Shown: positions 51,490 through 59,965 of the stretch, one piece after another | Layout: the number at the start of each line of letters is the position of its first letter | Numbering within the stretch: position 1 is the first letter of the stretch | Assembly (NCBI GenBank): GCA_947494325.1 | Contig: CANLUS010000004.1 | Span: forward strand, 287,321-351,320 | DNA length: 64,000 bases | From: an uncultured Flavobacteriaceae bacterium | GTDB taxonomy: Bacteria; Bacteroidota; Bacteroidia; Flavobacteriales; Flavobacteriaceae | Reading direction: 5' to 3' | Notes under the pieces: model-generated | What the model was told of the DNA's origin: nothing | Database searches by the model: none | The model's input: the letters and a program-made list of their open reading frames with translations, nothing else | Made by a program: the position numbers and the translations under genes

Positions 51490-51516
51490 AACTATTACCT
51501 AACTTTATTAACATCT

Positions 51517-52242
51517 ATGAAAAATGTGTTAGCACTTCTCTTTATTATTAGTATCATGTATAGCTGTAAACAAGATTCAATAGTATTAAATTCGTATACA
51601 TCTAAAGATTTAAAAATTGAAAAACTAAGTAAAAATTTATTTCGACATGTTTCATATTTAGATACTGAAGATTATGGAAAGGTTTCTTGTAATGGAATGA
51701 TTTATGTCAATAATGACGAAGCCATCATTTTTGATACTCCTACGAATAATAAAGCATCTGCCGAAATGATTGATTGGATTGGAAATAAAAATATCAAGGC
51801 CATTATTGCTACTCATTTTCATGATGATTGCATTGGCGGACTCAAAACGTTTCACTCACGTGGCATAAAATCCTATGCAAGTAAATTAACCATTAATCTT
51901 AGTAAAGAAAATAACAATGAAATACCTCTTAACGGATTTGAAACAGTGGCTAATTTTAAAATTGGGAAGGAAACAGTTCTTGTGAAACATTTTGGTGAAG
52001 GCCATACCATAGATAATGTCGTTGCCTACGTTCCAAGCGAACAAACATTATTTGGAGGTTGTTTGATTAAAGGAGCTGGAGCTGGAAAAGGTAATCTTGC
52101 AGATGCAAATACTGATGAATGGGCGCATACGGTAACCAATATCAAGGAGGCATTCCCAACCTTAGAAATTGTAATCCCGGGGCACGGAAAAAGCGGTGGA
52201 ACTGAACTTTTAGACTATACAATTGATCTTTTCACTGAATAA
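51517..52242 (+). CDS. Subclass B1 metallo-beta-lactamase, lipoprotein
   Basis: 241 aa from the ATG at 51517, which starts a lipoprotein signal (FIISIMYSC, Cys17). An extension back to a TTG at 51460 overlaps a promoter. All B1 zinc ligands are present: H100-F-H102-D-D104 (the HxHxD motif), H163 in 'GEGHTIDN', C182 in 'LFGGCLIKG' and H223 in 'IPGHGK'. The B1 substrate residues K185 (CLIK) and N193 ('GKGNLADAN') are also in place. So it should hydrolyse beta-lactams, including carbapenems, by analogy with BlaB, IND and NDM. Real activity and spectrum cannot be read from sequence. A lipid anchor is shared with NDM-1. No mobile element or other resistance gene is nearby, so it looks like an intrinsic chromosomal gene. 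Confidence 0.93.
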   Translation: MKNVLALLFIISIMYSCKQDSIVLNSYTSKDLKIEKLSKNLFRHVSYLDTEDYGKVSCNGMIYVNNDEAIIFDTPTNNKASAEMIDWIGNKNIKAIIATHFHDDCIGGLKTFHSRGIKSYASKLTINLSKENNNEIPLNGFETVANFKIGKETVLVKHFGEGHTIDNVVAYVPSEQTLFGGCLIKGAGAGKGNLADANTDEWAHTVTNIKEAFPTLEIVIPGHGKSGGTELLDYTIDLFTE

Positions 52243-52361
52243 TTGATCCATGTTACTGGCGTGTGGACCATGCCACCATAGAGTCGACAAAAAGCACTGT
52301 TTTCATTGAACTTTTAGATCAATTTGATTAGAAGTTGACTTATGCATGTAATAAAAATAAA

Positions 52362-52393
52362 AAATACCGATAGAATTTCTTCCATCGGTATTT
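52362..52393 (-). terminator. Intrinsic terminator after tRNA-Val
   Basis: 10-bp arms (AAATACCGAT and complement), 12-nt loop, then a T-rich run on the minus strand. It lies 8 nt past the 3' end of the tRNA. Confidence 0.8.
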
Positions 52394-52400
52394 ATTTTTG

Positions 52401-52475
52401 TGGGCAATGAGGGATTCGAACCCCCGACCCCCTCGGTGTAAACGAGGTGCTCTGAACCAACTGAGCTAATTGCCC
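52401..52475 (-). tRNA. tRNA-Val (anticodon UAC)
   Basis: The minus strand folds into a complete cloverleaf. Acceptor arms are GGGCAAT/ATTGCCC, the D-stem is GCTC/GAGC, and the anticodon stem is CCTCG/CGAGG with loop TTTACAC (anticodon TAC). The T-arm has loop TTCGAAT, and the discriminator base is A. The 3' CCA is not encoded. A terminator follows directly (52362-52393). Confidence 0.97.
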
Positions 52476-52555
52476 TAAGCGGATGCAAATATAAATTAGT
52501 TTTTAATATTAGCAAAGATTTTTCAACAAAAGTGACGAAATAATTTAATCTAAAA

Positions 52556-53770
52556 TCACACGACCTCTGCCACAACAAAAGTACTTCCACCAATAAAAAT
52601 TAAATCATCTTGATTAGCAGCATCTTGCGCACTTAATAAGGCATGATTCACAGAAGTATAAGTTCGTCCGAGCAATCCGAATGCACCAGCTTCCTTTTGC
52701 AATTGCTGAGCACCCAAGCCTCTTGGAATATTGGGTTTACAAAAATAATAGATCGCCTTTTTAGGAAATAAAGGTAAAATGGCATCTAAATTTTTGTCGT
52801 TCACCACACCAAGTACAATATGCAATTCCTCAAAATGTTGCTCGGCCAGTTGCCGCATAACATACGTTAACCCTTCTTTATTATGTGCAGTATCACATAT
52901 GGTAAGCGGCTGTGTATCTAATAATTGCCAACGTCCTAACAAACCAGTATTTCTAACCACATGTTTTAAGCCTTCTATAATATGATCTTCATCAATTAGA
53001 AAATCAAGTCTTTGTAATTCTGTAATTGTTCGAATAGTTGTTGTTAAATTTTTTTGCTGATAACTACCAACAACATCCATTTCATAATTTACTACATCTT
53101 CTTCTGCAAAAGCAACTGTAGTATTTTTTTCTAGAGCAATATCAAAAAACACATGTTCTATCTCTTCTTGTTGTTCCCCAATTACAACAGGCACACTGTC
53201 TTTAATAATACCTGCCTTTTCTGAAGCAATTTCTGCCAATGTTTCTCCCAGAAACTGTGTGTGATCGTATCCAATATTTGTAATCACCGAAACAAGTGGT
53301 GTGATAATATTGGTAGAATCTAATCGACCTCCAAGACCAACCTCAATAATAGCAATATCAACGCGTTTCAATGCAAAATAATCAAATGCCAAGCCCACGG
53401 TCATTTCAAAAAAAGAAAGCGAATGCTCTTCTAAAAAAACTTGATTGTTTTCAATAAAATTAACAACTTGCTCTTCATCTATAGGTTCACCGTTAATTTT
53501 AATACGTTCTCTAAAGTCTTTCAAATGAGGAGATGTATATAAACCTACAGTATATCCTGCCTCTTGCAAGACAGACGCGAGCATATGACTTGTAGAACCT
53601 TTACCATTCGTACCAGCAACATGAACACTCTTAAAGCGTTCTTGCGGGTTTTTTAAATGTTTCGCCAGCGCCAATGTATTCGTTAAGTCTTTCTTAAAGG
53701 CAGTCTTCCCTTGACGCTGATACATTGGAAGTTTTGAAAACATCCAGTTTAAAGTTTCTTGGTAATTCAA
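52556..53770 (-). CDS. folC: Bifunctional folylpolyglutamate synthase/dihydrofolate synthase
   Basis: 404 aa. Mur-ligase-type fold with the ATP P-loop 'HVAGTNGKGSTSHMLASVL' (G53-S59) and the dihydrofolate-site 'LYTSPHLKDFRERIKING'. 'IAIIEVGLGGRLDSTNII' and 'VITNIGYDHTQFLGETLAEIASEKAGIIK' follow, and the C-terminal domain starts near 'GRWQLLDTQPLTICDTAHNKEGL'. It adds glutamate to dihydropteroate or folate in the cytoplasm. It is the last gene of the exbB-exbD-tonB-folC operon (1-nt gap from tonB). The linkage is regular in Flavobacteriaceae, although the functions are unrelated. Confidence 0.96.
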   Translation of the reverse strand: MNYQETLNWMFSKLPMYQRQGKTAFKKDLTNTLALAKHLKNPQERFKSVHVAGTNGKGSTSHMLASVLQEAGYTVGLYTSPHLKDFRERIKINGEPIDEEQVVNFIENNQVFLEEHSLSFFEMTVGLAFDYFALKRVDIAIIEVGLGGRLDSTNIITPLVSVITNIGYDHTQFLGETLAEIASEKAGIIKDSVPVVIGEQQEEIEHVFFDIALEKNTTVAFAEEDVVNYEMDVVGSYQQKNLTTTIRTITELQRLDFLIDEDHIIEGLKHVVRNTGLLGRWQLLDTQPLTICDTAHNKEGLTYVMRQLAEQHFEELHIVLGVVNDKNLDAILPLFPKKAIYYFCKPNIPRGLGAQQLQKEAGAFGLLGRTYTSVNHALLSAQDAANQDDLIFIGGSTFVVAEVV

Positions 53771-53771
53771 T

Positions 53772-54656
53772 CTATCTGAAGTTTACAATTACAAAACCAA
53801 TTTGTTTTGATGGCGCTTTAGAATCGACATTCCATTTATAAGATAAAGCAGATTTTTTAGCCGGCGCTAATAAACAAGGCGCGGTGTTTGTAGAACCTTT
53901 CACCCCTGGAGTAGCTTTTATAACTCTTCCGTTTTTATCAACTTCTATTTTGACAACTACTCTACCGTATTCATTACAATCTTGCTGATAAGGGGTCCCT
54001 TTACGAGCTAAATTTCTTCCTTTCAATCCATAACCGCCACTTCCGCCACTTCCATCGCCAAAATAACTAATCCCATAAGGATCTCCACTAAGTTGACCTT
54101 TATCACCAGCTTGATTATCATCACCTTCACCTCCCGAAGCACTTCCATTAGAATTATTAACACCACCAATCAGCGCATCCAATTTATTTCGTTTTGCTTC
54201 TTGTTCTTTTCGGAGCTTTTCAGCTGCTGCCTTACGCGCTCGTTCTTTTCGTTCGGCTTCGCGCTGTTTTTTCTTTTCAGCTTCTTCAGCCTTTTTCTTT
54301 GCTATCTCTGCTTGTTTTATTCTAATAGATTCTTCTGATTCCTGTGTTACTACTTTCTCTTCAGAAACTTCAGGTTTAGATTCTTCTACGGGAGTATCTT
54401 CAACTTCTTCAACGACTTCCTCCTCCTCTACTTCTGTTTCTTCAACCTCTTCTTGAGGCGCCGCTTTTATAGGTTCTGTAGGTTGGATATTACCACTTCC
54501 AACATCCGTAGTTCCAAAATTCACCGCAATACCCAATTCTTCTGGCGGGTCTAAATATTTCATCCCAAAATTAAAAATCAAGAATAATAACAAGGCCATT
54601 AGAATGGTTGTTATTACCGACGATTTTTGTTTATGTTTAGTATCAAATAAAGACAT
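53772..54656 (-). CDS. TonB-like energy transducer
   Basis: 294 aa. N-terminal transmembrane anchor ('VITTILMALLLFLIFNFGMKYL', ~14-35), acidic Glu/Pro/Val-rich periplasmic stretch (~60-105), Lys/Glu/Arg/Ala-rich coiled stretch (~110-160, TolA-like), a Gly/Ser region, and a C-terminal TonB domain (~215-294, 'GTPYQQDCNEYGRVVVKIEVDKNGRVIKATPGV...'). Two cysteines lie in the terminal domain. It transfers proton-motive energy from ExbBD to TonB-dependent receptors such as the SusC protein above, or it may act as a TolA analogue. The start overlaps the exbD stop by 1 nt. Confidence 0.92.
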   Translation of the reverse strand: MSLFDTKHKQKSSVITTILMALLLFLIFNFGMKYLDPPEELGIAVNFGTTDVGSGNIQPTEPIKAAPQEEVEETEVEEEEVVEEVEDTPVEESKPEVSEEKVVTQESEESIRIKQAEIAKKKAEEAEKKKQREAERKERARKAAAEKLRKEQEAKRNKLDALIGGVNNSNGSASGGEGDDNQAGDKGQLSGDPYGISYFGDGSGGSGGYGLKGRNLARKGTPYQQDCNEYGRVVVKIEVDKNGRVIKATPGVKGSTNTAPCLLAPAKKSALSYKWNVDSKAPSKQIGFVIVNFR

Positions 54657-55042
54657 TATTGTGGTCTTACTGCCAAAATTACTTTAAATTTATTTCTATT
54701 TGCAATATCCATTACCAACACCGCTTTTTCTATAGGTACGGTTTCTTCAACGCGTAATAGAATCGTAGGATTATCTTGCCCTTGTAATAAAGAACGCATG
54801 GTATTCTCGATATCATCAACCTTCACTTGTTTGCTATCTACATAATAATTTTCATTCTTCTTAATACTAATAGATACGCTTTGGGTATTCGTAGATTTTC
54901 CTTTAGCCTTTGGCAAAATTAGATCTAATGCATTTGGTGTACTTGCCGTCAACATGAAGAATATCAATAACAGAAATACAATATCTGTCATAGAAGACAT
55001 GCTAAAATCTGGACTTACCTTATTTCTATTTTTAAAATTCAT
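54656..55042 (-). CDS. exbD: ExbD/TolR biopolymer transport protein
   Basis: 128 aa. A single N-terminal transmembrane helix ('SMTDIVFLLLIFFMLTAST', ~17-35) carries the essential proton-conducting Asp (D20). A periplasmic domain follows ('LDLILPKAKGKSTNTQSVSISIKKNENYYVDSKQV...'). It forms the stator of the TonB motor with ExbB, encoded 5 nt upstream, and overlaps tonB by one base. Confidence 0.95.
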   Translation of the reverse strand: MNFKNRNKVSPDFSMSSMTDIVFLLLIFFMLTASTPNALDLILPKAKGKSTNTQSVSISIKKNENYYVDSKQVKVDDIENTMRSLLQGQDNPTILLRVEETVPIEKAVLVMDIANRNKFKVILAVRPQ

Positions 55043-55047
55043 AGTTC

Positions 55048-55749
55048 TTACGCTGGCTCGTTCAATAAATCTAAAAATTCTACAGCTTTCGCCTCCATTT
55101 CATGAACTACTTTATTCGTTCTTACGACAATATGATTATATGCCATATAGGCAATTATACCTACAATTAATCCAGCTACTGTCGTTGTCATCGCTGTATA
55201 TATACCCGAGGCGAGTGAGCCCATTTCGGCTTGACCACCACTGCTTGCCATTTCATGAAAGGCAAGAATCATACCAACTACGGTACCTAAAAACCCAATC
55301 ATGGGCGCTGCTCCAGCAATTGTTGCCAAAACACTTACATTTTTTTCAAGCTTATAAATTTCTAAACTACCAGCATTTTCAATGGCCTTATTAATATCTT
55401 CTAAAGGCTTCCCTATTCGAGAAACACCTTTTTCAATAAGTCGTGCCGCGGGAGAACTTGCTTGTGCACATAATATTTGTGCGGCTTCTAACTTTCCGTT
55501 AGACACATGATCTTTGATCTGGTTCATGAAATTCTTATCGGTTTTTGACGCCGCTTTAATAGCAAAAAAGCGTTCAAAATAGATATATAAACCAACGGCT
55601 AAGAGGATCAATAGAACAAGTATAACTACTTGCCCACCAATACCACCGTCCATGATAAGTTTATAAATTGATAATGTTTTTTCTTCTGAGATAACTTCTT
55701 CGAGATTTTCTTGAGCAGTCTCGGCTGCTTGTTGAATACTTAACAACAT
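55048..55749 (-). CDS. exbB: ExbB/TolQ/MotA-family proton channel protein
   Basis: 233 aa with three transmembrane helices (~33-53, 'IGGQVVILVLLILLAVGLYIYF'; ~140-165, 'VSVLATIAGAAPMIGFLGTVVGMILAF'; ~180-205, 'GIYTAMTTTVAGLIVGIIAYMAYN'). The last two hold the conserved 'APMIGFLGTVxGMI' and 'A...TT.aGL' motifs of the family. It is the channel ring of the TonB motor in the inner membrane, and its gene is the first of exbB-exbD-tonB-folC. A terminator upstream (55826-55844) separates it from nhaD. Confidence 0.95.
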   Translation of the reverse strand: MLLSIQQAAETAQENLEEVISEEKTLSIYKLIMDGGIGGQVVILVLLILLAVGLYIYFERFFAIKAASKTDKNFMNQIKDHVSNGKLEAAQILCAQASSPAARLIEKGVSRIGKPLEDINKAIENAGSLEIYKLEKNVSVLATIAGAAPMIGFLGTVVGMILAFHEMASSGGQAEMGSLASGIYTAMTTTVAGLIVGIIAYMAYNHIVVRTNKVVHEMEAKAVEFLDLLNEPA

Positions 55750-55825
55750 ATGGCATATTAGATTAAGGGGATAAAACTATCTAACGAAAATACGACTCGA
55801 AAATTGTTTTGTTGCATATAAAAAA

Positions 55826-55844
55826 ACCCGAGAATTTCTCGGGT
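55826..55844 (-). terminator. Intrinsic terminator after nhaD
   Basis: 8-bp GC-rich arms (ACCCGAGA and complement), 3-nt loop and seven T on the minus strand, 8 nt past the nhaD stop. Confidence 0.9.
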
Positions 55845-55851
55845 CTGTATA

Positions 55852-57246
55852 TTATAAAATTATTCTCATCCCAACAAAGGCAATTGCACCTGCAATGAAG
55901 CCCACAAAAGCGAGCCAACTCATCTTCTTCAAATACCAGAAAAAATCAATTTTTTCCATACCCATTGCCACAACTCCAGCAGCTGAACCAATGATTAACA
56001 TACTACCTCCAGTTCCGGCTGAAAATGCAATAAAATGCCATAAGGGATCATCTAATCCTTCCGAGAACATTCCTAAACTTGCGGCCACCAATGGAACATT
56101 ATCAATTACTGCCGAACCAACTCCTAAAAGCAAGACAACTAAATCGGACACTCGAGCATCAGCTAATTCAGTACCCATTTTTGGCATTACGTCTTGTAAC
56201 CAATTCGCAAAACCAAAGAGTTGACCTAACGATTCTAACGCAGCAACCGCCAGTAAAATTCCTAAAAAGAATAAAATACTAGGAAGCTCTATTTTAGATA
56301 AAGCGCCATGAACTGGACTATGATGTGATTCTTCTTCATGGCCTTCTTGACCATCAATGGAAGAAATACTAAATTTAGATCTACTAAAAATTTCTGCGAA
56401 AGTAGCTACAACAGCCAATGACAACATCATTCCTACATATGGAGGTAAATGTGTCACCGTTTTAAAGATTGGCACAAAAATAATTGCTGCTAATCCTAAA
56501 TAAAACATAGTTGATCCATGCTTACTGATTTTATCAGTGTCATCTCCGCTATCAGCAATATCTCCTCTAAAAGCCTTCATTCTAGAGGCTATCAACGTTG
56601 GGATCAACATACAAACTAATGATGGCAACAATAAATATTTAATTAAGTTCAACGTACTCACCTTATCACCGATCCATAACATGGTTGTAGTCACATCACC
56701 AATTGGAGACCACGCCCCACCTGCATTGGCAGCAATAATAATCAAACCTGCAAACCAAATTCGGTCTTCTCTTTTCAATACTATTTTTCTTAAAATAGTA
56801 ACCAATACAATAGTTGCTGTTAGATTATCGATAATAGCCGACAGAATAAATGCCAAAAAACAGAAAATCCATAGGAGTTTCGATTTCTTCTTGGTTCCTA
56901 CGAAACTCTTAATTGTAGCAAAACCATTAAAATAGTCAATGATTTCAACAATCGTCATTGCCCCTAAGAGGAACACCAAAATCTCAGCAGTTTTCCCTAG
57001 GTGATGCAGTAGTGTTTCTTCCATCAAATGCATCTTCTCATCATGAGAAAATGCAGAGAACCCCTCTACAAGTGCACCCTTAGCAGAATCAAACCAAGTG
57101 GAATATCCGTCAATTCCGAAAGCAATCAACGCCCAACAAATAGCCATCATAGCCAACGCTGGTATCAATTTATCTAACTTTAAATTATGTTCTAATGTTA
57201 TAGCTAAATAGCCTAATACGAAAATTAAAATGATGAGTGCTTCCAT
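55852..57246 (-). CDS. nhaD: Na+/H+ antiporter NhaD
   Basis: 464 aa, about 12-13 hydrophobic helices. The N-terminal 'LIILIFVLGYLAITLEHNLKLDKLIPALAMMAICW' and the conserved 'FLGAMTIVEIIDYFNGFATI', 'SAIIDNLTATIVLVTILRKIV', 'GGAWSPIGDVTTTMLWIG' and C-terminal 'GSAVIDNVPLVAASLGM' are NhaD marks. It expels Na+ (or Li+) in exchange for H+ in the inner membrane, common in marine bacteria. A His/Glu/Ser-rich loop ('GQEGHEEESHHSPVHG', ~305-320) may be a pH-sensing or regulatory insertion. It is monocistronic with its own terminator. Confidence 0.94.
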   Translation of the reverse strand: MEALIILIFVLGYLAITLEHNLKLDKLIPALAMMAICWALIAFGIDGYSTWFDSAKGALVEGFSAFSHDEKMHLMEETLLHHLGKTAEILVFLLGAMTIVEIIDYFNGFATIKSFVGTKKKSKLLWIFCFLAFILSAIIDNLTATIVLVTILRKIVLKREDRIWFAGLIIIAANAGGAWSPIGDVTTTMLWIGDKVSTLNLIKYLLLPSLVCMLIPTLIASRMKAFRGDIADSGDDTDKISKHGSTMFYLGLAAIIFVPIFKTVTHLPPYVGMMLSLAVVATFAEIFSRSKFSISSIDGQEGHEEESHHSPVHGALSKIELPSILFFLGILLAVAALESLGQLFGFANWLQDVMPKMGTELADARVSDLVVLLLGVGSAVIDNVPLVAASLGMFSEGLDDPLWHFIAFSAGTGGSMLIIGSAAGVVAMGMEKIDFFWYLKKMSWLAFVGFIAGAIAFVGMRIIL

Positions 57247-57277
57247 TTGGTTAGTTTTATTGCCTAAATATATAAAA

Positions 57278-58510
57278 TTATATCAACTGTTTTAGTGCAA
57301 TTTCAAACGCAGTTTTACAAACATCTGTTTTACTTTGATTTAAGTCATAAACTTTTTGCAATGCTTTTCTTATCGTTTCTGATGTATCACTAAAAATAGC
57401 CGCATCCTTCATAGGTAGCTCAATTTTACTTTCCATCAAATAAGCGAAAACTCTTGCTATTCCGCAATTCGAAATAAAATCAGGCAACAAACTTGTTTGG
57501 CTATCCGTCATTTCCATAATAGGTCCGAAAAAGATCTCCGAATCTGCAAAAGGAACATTCGCACCAGGAGAAATTACTTCTAACCCTGTTTTTATCATCG
57601 TAGAAATTTGATCCTTAGTGACTAATCTTGATGCGGCCGCTGGTACAAATATCTCAGCTGGCAATGACCAAATTCTTTCATTCATTTCTTCATAAGGAAT
57701 CATATTATTTGTTACCAATTGATTTCCTTTCTTATTTAAAAACATCGTACGAACTTCTTCCGTAGAGAACCCATCTTCATTAATGACACCCCCAGATCTA
57801 TCGATGATTCCAACAATTTTTGCTCCAAGTCTGGTTAAATAGACCGCAGCGGCAGAACCAACATTTCCAAATCCTTGTACAATGGCTTTTTTACCGCGAA
57901 TATCTCCTCCAAAAATATCATAATAATGCTTTACGGCTTCGGCAACTCCATATCCAGTTAACATATCTGCCACGGTATATTTACGAGTTACTTCTGGTGT
58001 ATATTTTGGATCTTCTATAACCTTAATCACACCATGTCTTAATTGACCAATTCTATTAATTTTTTCGGCTTCCGTTGGTTTAAAGTGACCGTTAAAAACA
58101 CCTTCTTGAGGATGCCAAACACCAGAATCTTCGGTAAGCGGAATAACATCGTGAATTTCATCAACATTTAGATCTCCTCCCGTGCCATAATAATGCTTTA
58201 ATAATGGAGTAACAGCCTTGTACCAACGTTCTAAAACATCTCGTTTTCTCGGGTCATTTGGATCAAAGTTTATACCCGATTTAGCGCCACCTATGGCAGG
58301 CCCTGAAACTGTAAATTTAACTTCCATCGTTTTTGCTAAGGACAATACTTCATTCATATCTAACCCTTTACGCATTCGTGTTCCACCCCCTGCGGCACCA
58401 CCTCTGAGTGAATTTATAACCGTCCAGCCCTCTGCTTCAGTTTCAGGATCTTTCCAATGAAAAACGATTTCAGGTTCTTTATCTTCATATTTTTTAAGTA
58501 ATTCTTTCAT
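57278..58510 (-). CDS. Glu/Leu/Phe/Val dehydrogenase family enzyme
   Basis: 410 aa, cytoplasmic, oxidatively deaminates an amino acid with NAD(P). The dimerisation/catalytic domain has the substrate-binding 'GGGTRMRKGL' and the catalytic Lys in 'VSGPAIGGAKSGI' (usual form GGAKGGI). It also has 'YGTGGDLNVDE'. The nucleotide domain holds 'VQGFGNVGSAAAVYLTRLGAKIVGIID', a GxGxxG Rossmann loop. The GGAKSGI variant and the neighbouring loops differ from classic hexameric GDH, so glutamate specificity is likely but not certain. A promoter box lies at 58622-58629, and the gap up to 58770 is otherwise empty. Confidence 0.9.
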   Translation of the reverse strand: MKELLKKYEDKEPEIVFHWKDPETEAEGWTVINSLRGGAAGGGTRMRKGLDMNEVLSLAKTMEVKFTVSGPAIGGAKSGINFDPNDPRKRDVLERWYKAVTPLLKHYYGTGGDLNVDEIHDVIPLTEDSGVWHPQEGVFNGHFKPTEAEKINRIGQLRHGVIKVIEDPKYTPEVTRKYTVADMLTGYGVAEAVKHYYDIFGGDIRGKKAIVQGFGNVGSAAAVYLTRLGAKIVGIIDRSGGVINEDGFSTEEVRTMFLNKKGNQLVTNNMIPYEEMNERIWSLPAEIFVPAAASRLVTKDQISTMIKTGLEVISPGANVPFADSEIFFGPIMEMTDSQTSLLPDFISNCGIARVFAYLMESKIELPMKDAAIFSDTSETIRKALQKVYDLNQSKTDVCKTAFEIALKQLI

Positions 58511-58621
58511 GCTTGTTTATCTGTAAATTTTCAATCTTTTTAACACTCTTGTTGATGTAATTTCGTATATCCCCAGAAAGGGGTTATAATTGATCCATTT
58601 AGATAAGTTTTTTTGACCGGA

Positions 58622-58629
58622 CAAATATA
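58622..58629 (-). promoter_or_regulatory. Candidate -7 box for the dehydrogenase gene
   Basis: TATATTTG on the minus strand matches TAnnTTTG, 111 bp from the ATG at 58510. The transcript leader of ~105 nt contains a short CCCC/GGGG hairpin (about 58574-58586). Confidence 0.45.
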
Positions 58630-58730
58630 GGACAATAAAAATTCTTACTAAGAAAAACACAAGGGATAAAATCACGCATCTCAAACGTTAGAATTAACGT
58701 AAAATACGTAACAAAATGTTATAAAATTAA

Positions 58731-58738
58731 TATCTTTG
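58731..58738 (+). promoter_or_regulatory. Candidate -7 box for the acyl-CoA dehydrogenase gene
   Basis: TATCTTTG matches TAnnTTTG and lies 32 bp upstream of the ATG at 58771. No TTG was seen at the -33 position. Confidence 0.5.
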
Positions 58739-58770
58739 CGCTGCATTTTTTAAAACAAATAGATACCTAT

Positions 58771-59913
58771 ATGGACTTTACACTTACTGAGGAACACTTA
58801 ATGATTCGAGATGCCGCGAGAGATTTTGCACAAAATGAATTATTACCAGGTGTTATAGAAAGAGACAATATTCAACAATTTCCAGATGAATTAGTAAAAA
58901 AAATGGGAGATCTTGGTTTCTTAGGAATCATGGTAGACCCTAAATATGGAGGAAGTGGAATGGATACAACTTCATATGTATTAATTATGGAGGAACTATC
59001 AAAAATTGATGCTTCTGCTTCTGTTATTGTATCTGTGAATAATTCGTTAGTATGCTATGGGTTAGAAAAATATGCAAGTGAAGAGCAAAAACAAAAATAC
59101 CTAACCAAATTATCGACGGGAGAATTTCTAGGAGCTTTTTGCTTAAGCGAACCCGAAGCTGGGTCTGATGCTACCTCGCAGGCAACAACGGCGATAGACA
59201 AAGGAGATCATTATCTTTTAAATGGTACGAAAAACTGGATCACTAATGGTGGACGTTCTGATGTCTATTTAGTTATAGCACAAACCGATAGAGAAAAAGG
59301 ACATAGAGGCATCAACGCCTTTATTGTAGAAAAAGGGTTGGAAGGGTTTGATATTGGACCGAAAGAAGATAAATTGGGTATTCGCGGTAGTGATACGCAT
59401 ACATTACAGTTTAACGATGTAAAAGTACCTAAAGAAAATAGAATTGGTGAAGATGGATTTGGATTCAAGTTCGCGATGAAGACATTATCTGGAGGTCGTA
59501 TAGGAATTGCTGCTCAAGCACTAGGAATTGCCTCTGGAGCGTATGAATTAGCTTTAAAATATTCTAAGGAACGAAAAGCATTTGGAACCGAAATTTGTAA
59601 TCATCAAGCAATCGCCTTTAAATTAGCTGATATGTATACTGAAATATCCGCCGCCCGTCATTTAGTAATGAAGGCTGCCTGGGATAAAGATCAGGGCAAT
59701 AACTATGATCAATCAAGTGCAATGGCGAAATTATATGCTTCAAAAGTTGCTATGGAACATACGGTGGAAGCTGTCCAGATTCATGGAGGTAATGGATTTG
59801 TAAAAGAATACCATGTTGAACGTTTGATGCGTGATGCGAAAATCACTCAGATTTATGAAGGAACCTCCGAGATTCAAAAAATTGTAATTTCTAGAAGCCT
59901 TATAAAAGGTTAA
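58771..59913 (+). CDS. Acyl-CoA dehydrogenase
   Basis: 380 aa, the normal length of the FAD-dependent family that forms the trans-2,3 double bond in acyl-CoA. Residues 1-~115 are the helical N-terminal domain. 'CLSEPEAGSDATSQATTA' and 'KNWITNGGRSDVYLVIAQTD' (~123-170) bind FAD and substrate. The catalytic Glu lies in 'AKITQIYEGTSEIQKIVISR' at the C-terminus, the position seen in short-chain enzymes. It most likely belongs to butyryl- or branched-chain acyl-CoA oxidation. It is monocistronic with a terminator at 59938-59962. The neighbouring GDH-family gene (divergent) hints at amino-acid catabolism but does not prove it. Confidence 0.95.
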   Translation: MDFTLTEEHLMIRDAARDFAQNELLPGVIERDNIQQFPDELVKKMGDLGFLGIMVDPKYGGSGMDTTSYVLIMEELSKIDASASVIVSVNNSLVCYGLEKYASEEQKQKYLTKLSTGEFLGAFCLSEPEAGSDATSQATTAIDKGDHYLLNGTKNWITNGGRSDVYLVIAQTDREKGHRGINAFIVEKGLEGFDIGPKEDKLGIRGSDTHTLQFNDVKVPKENRIGEDGFGFKFAMKTLSGGRIGIAAQALGIASGAYELALKYSKERKAFGTEICNHQAIAFKLADMYTEISAARHLVMKAAWDKDQGNNYDQSSAMAKLYASKVAMEHTVEAVQIHGGNGFVKEYHVERLMRDAKITQIYEGTSEIQKIVISRSLIKG

Positions 59914-59937
59914 TATATAGGTATGATATTTTAAACG

Positions 59938-59962
59938 AAAGGTTGGCCTAATGCCAACCTTT
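59938..59962 (+). terminator. Intrinsic terminator after the acyl-CoA dehydrogenase gene
   Basis: 10-bp arms (AAAGGTTGGC and complement), 5-nt loop, then a run of T, 25 nt past the stop. The truA stop lies just beyond it from the other side. Confidence 0.9.
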
Positions 59963-59965
59963 TTT

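Noticed and set aside
52303-52593. 96-codon minus-strand frame
   Set aside because: It spans the whole tRNA-Val gene and its terminator, and the composition is not protein-like.
54954-55394. 146-codon plus-strand frame
   Set aside because: It lies fully antisense to exbD and exbB, which are well conserved.
56537-56935. 132-codon plus-strand frame
   Set aside because: It is antisense to nhaD, with no family motif.
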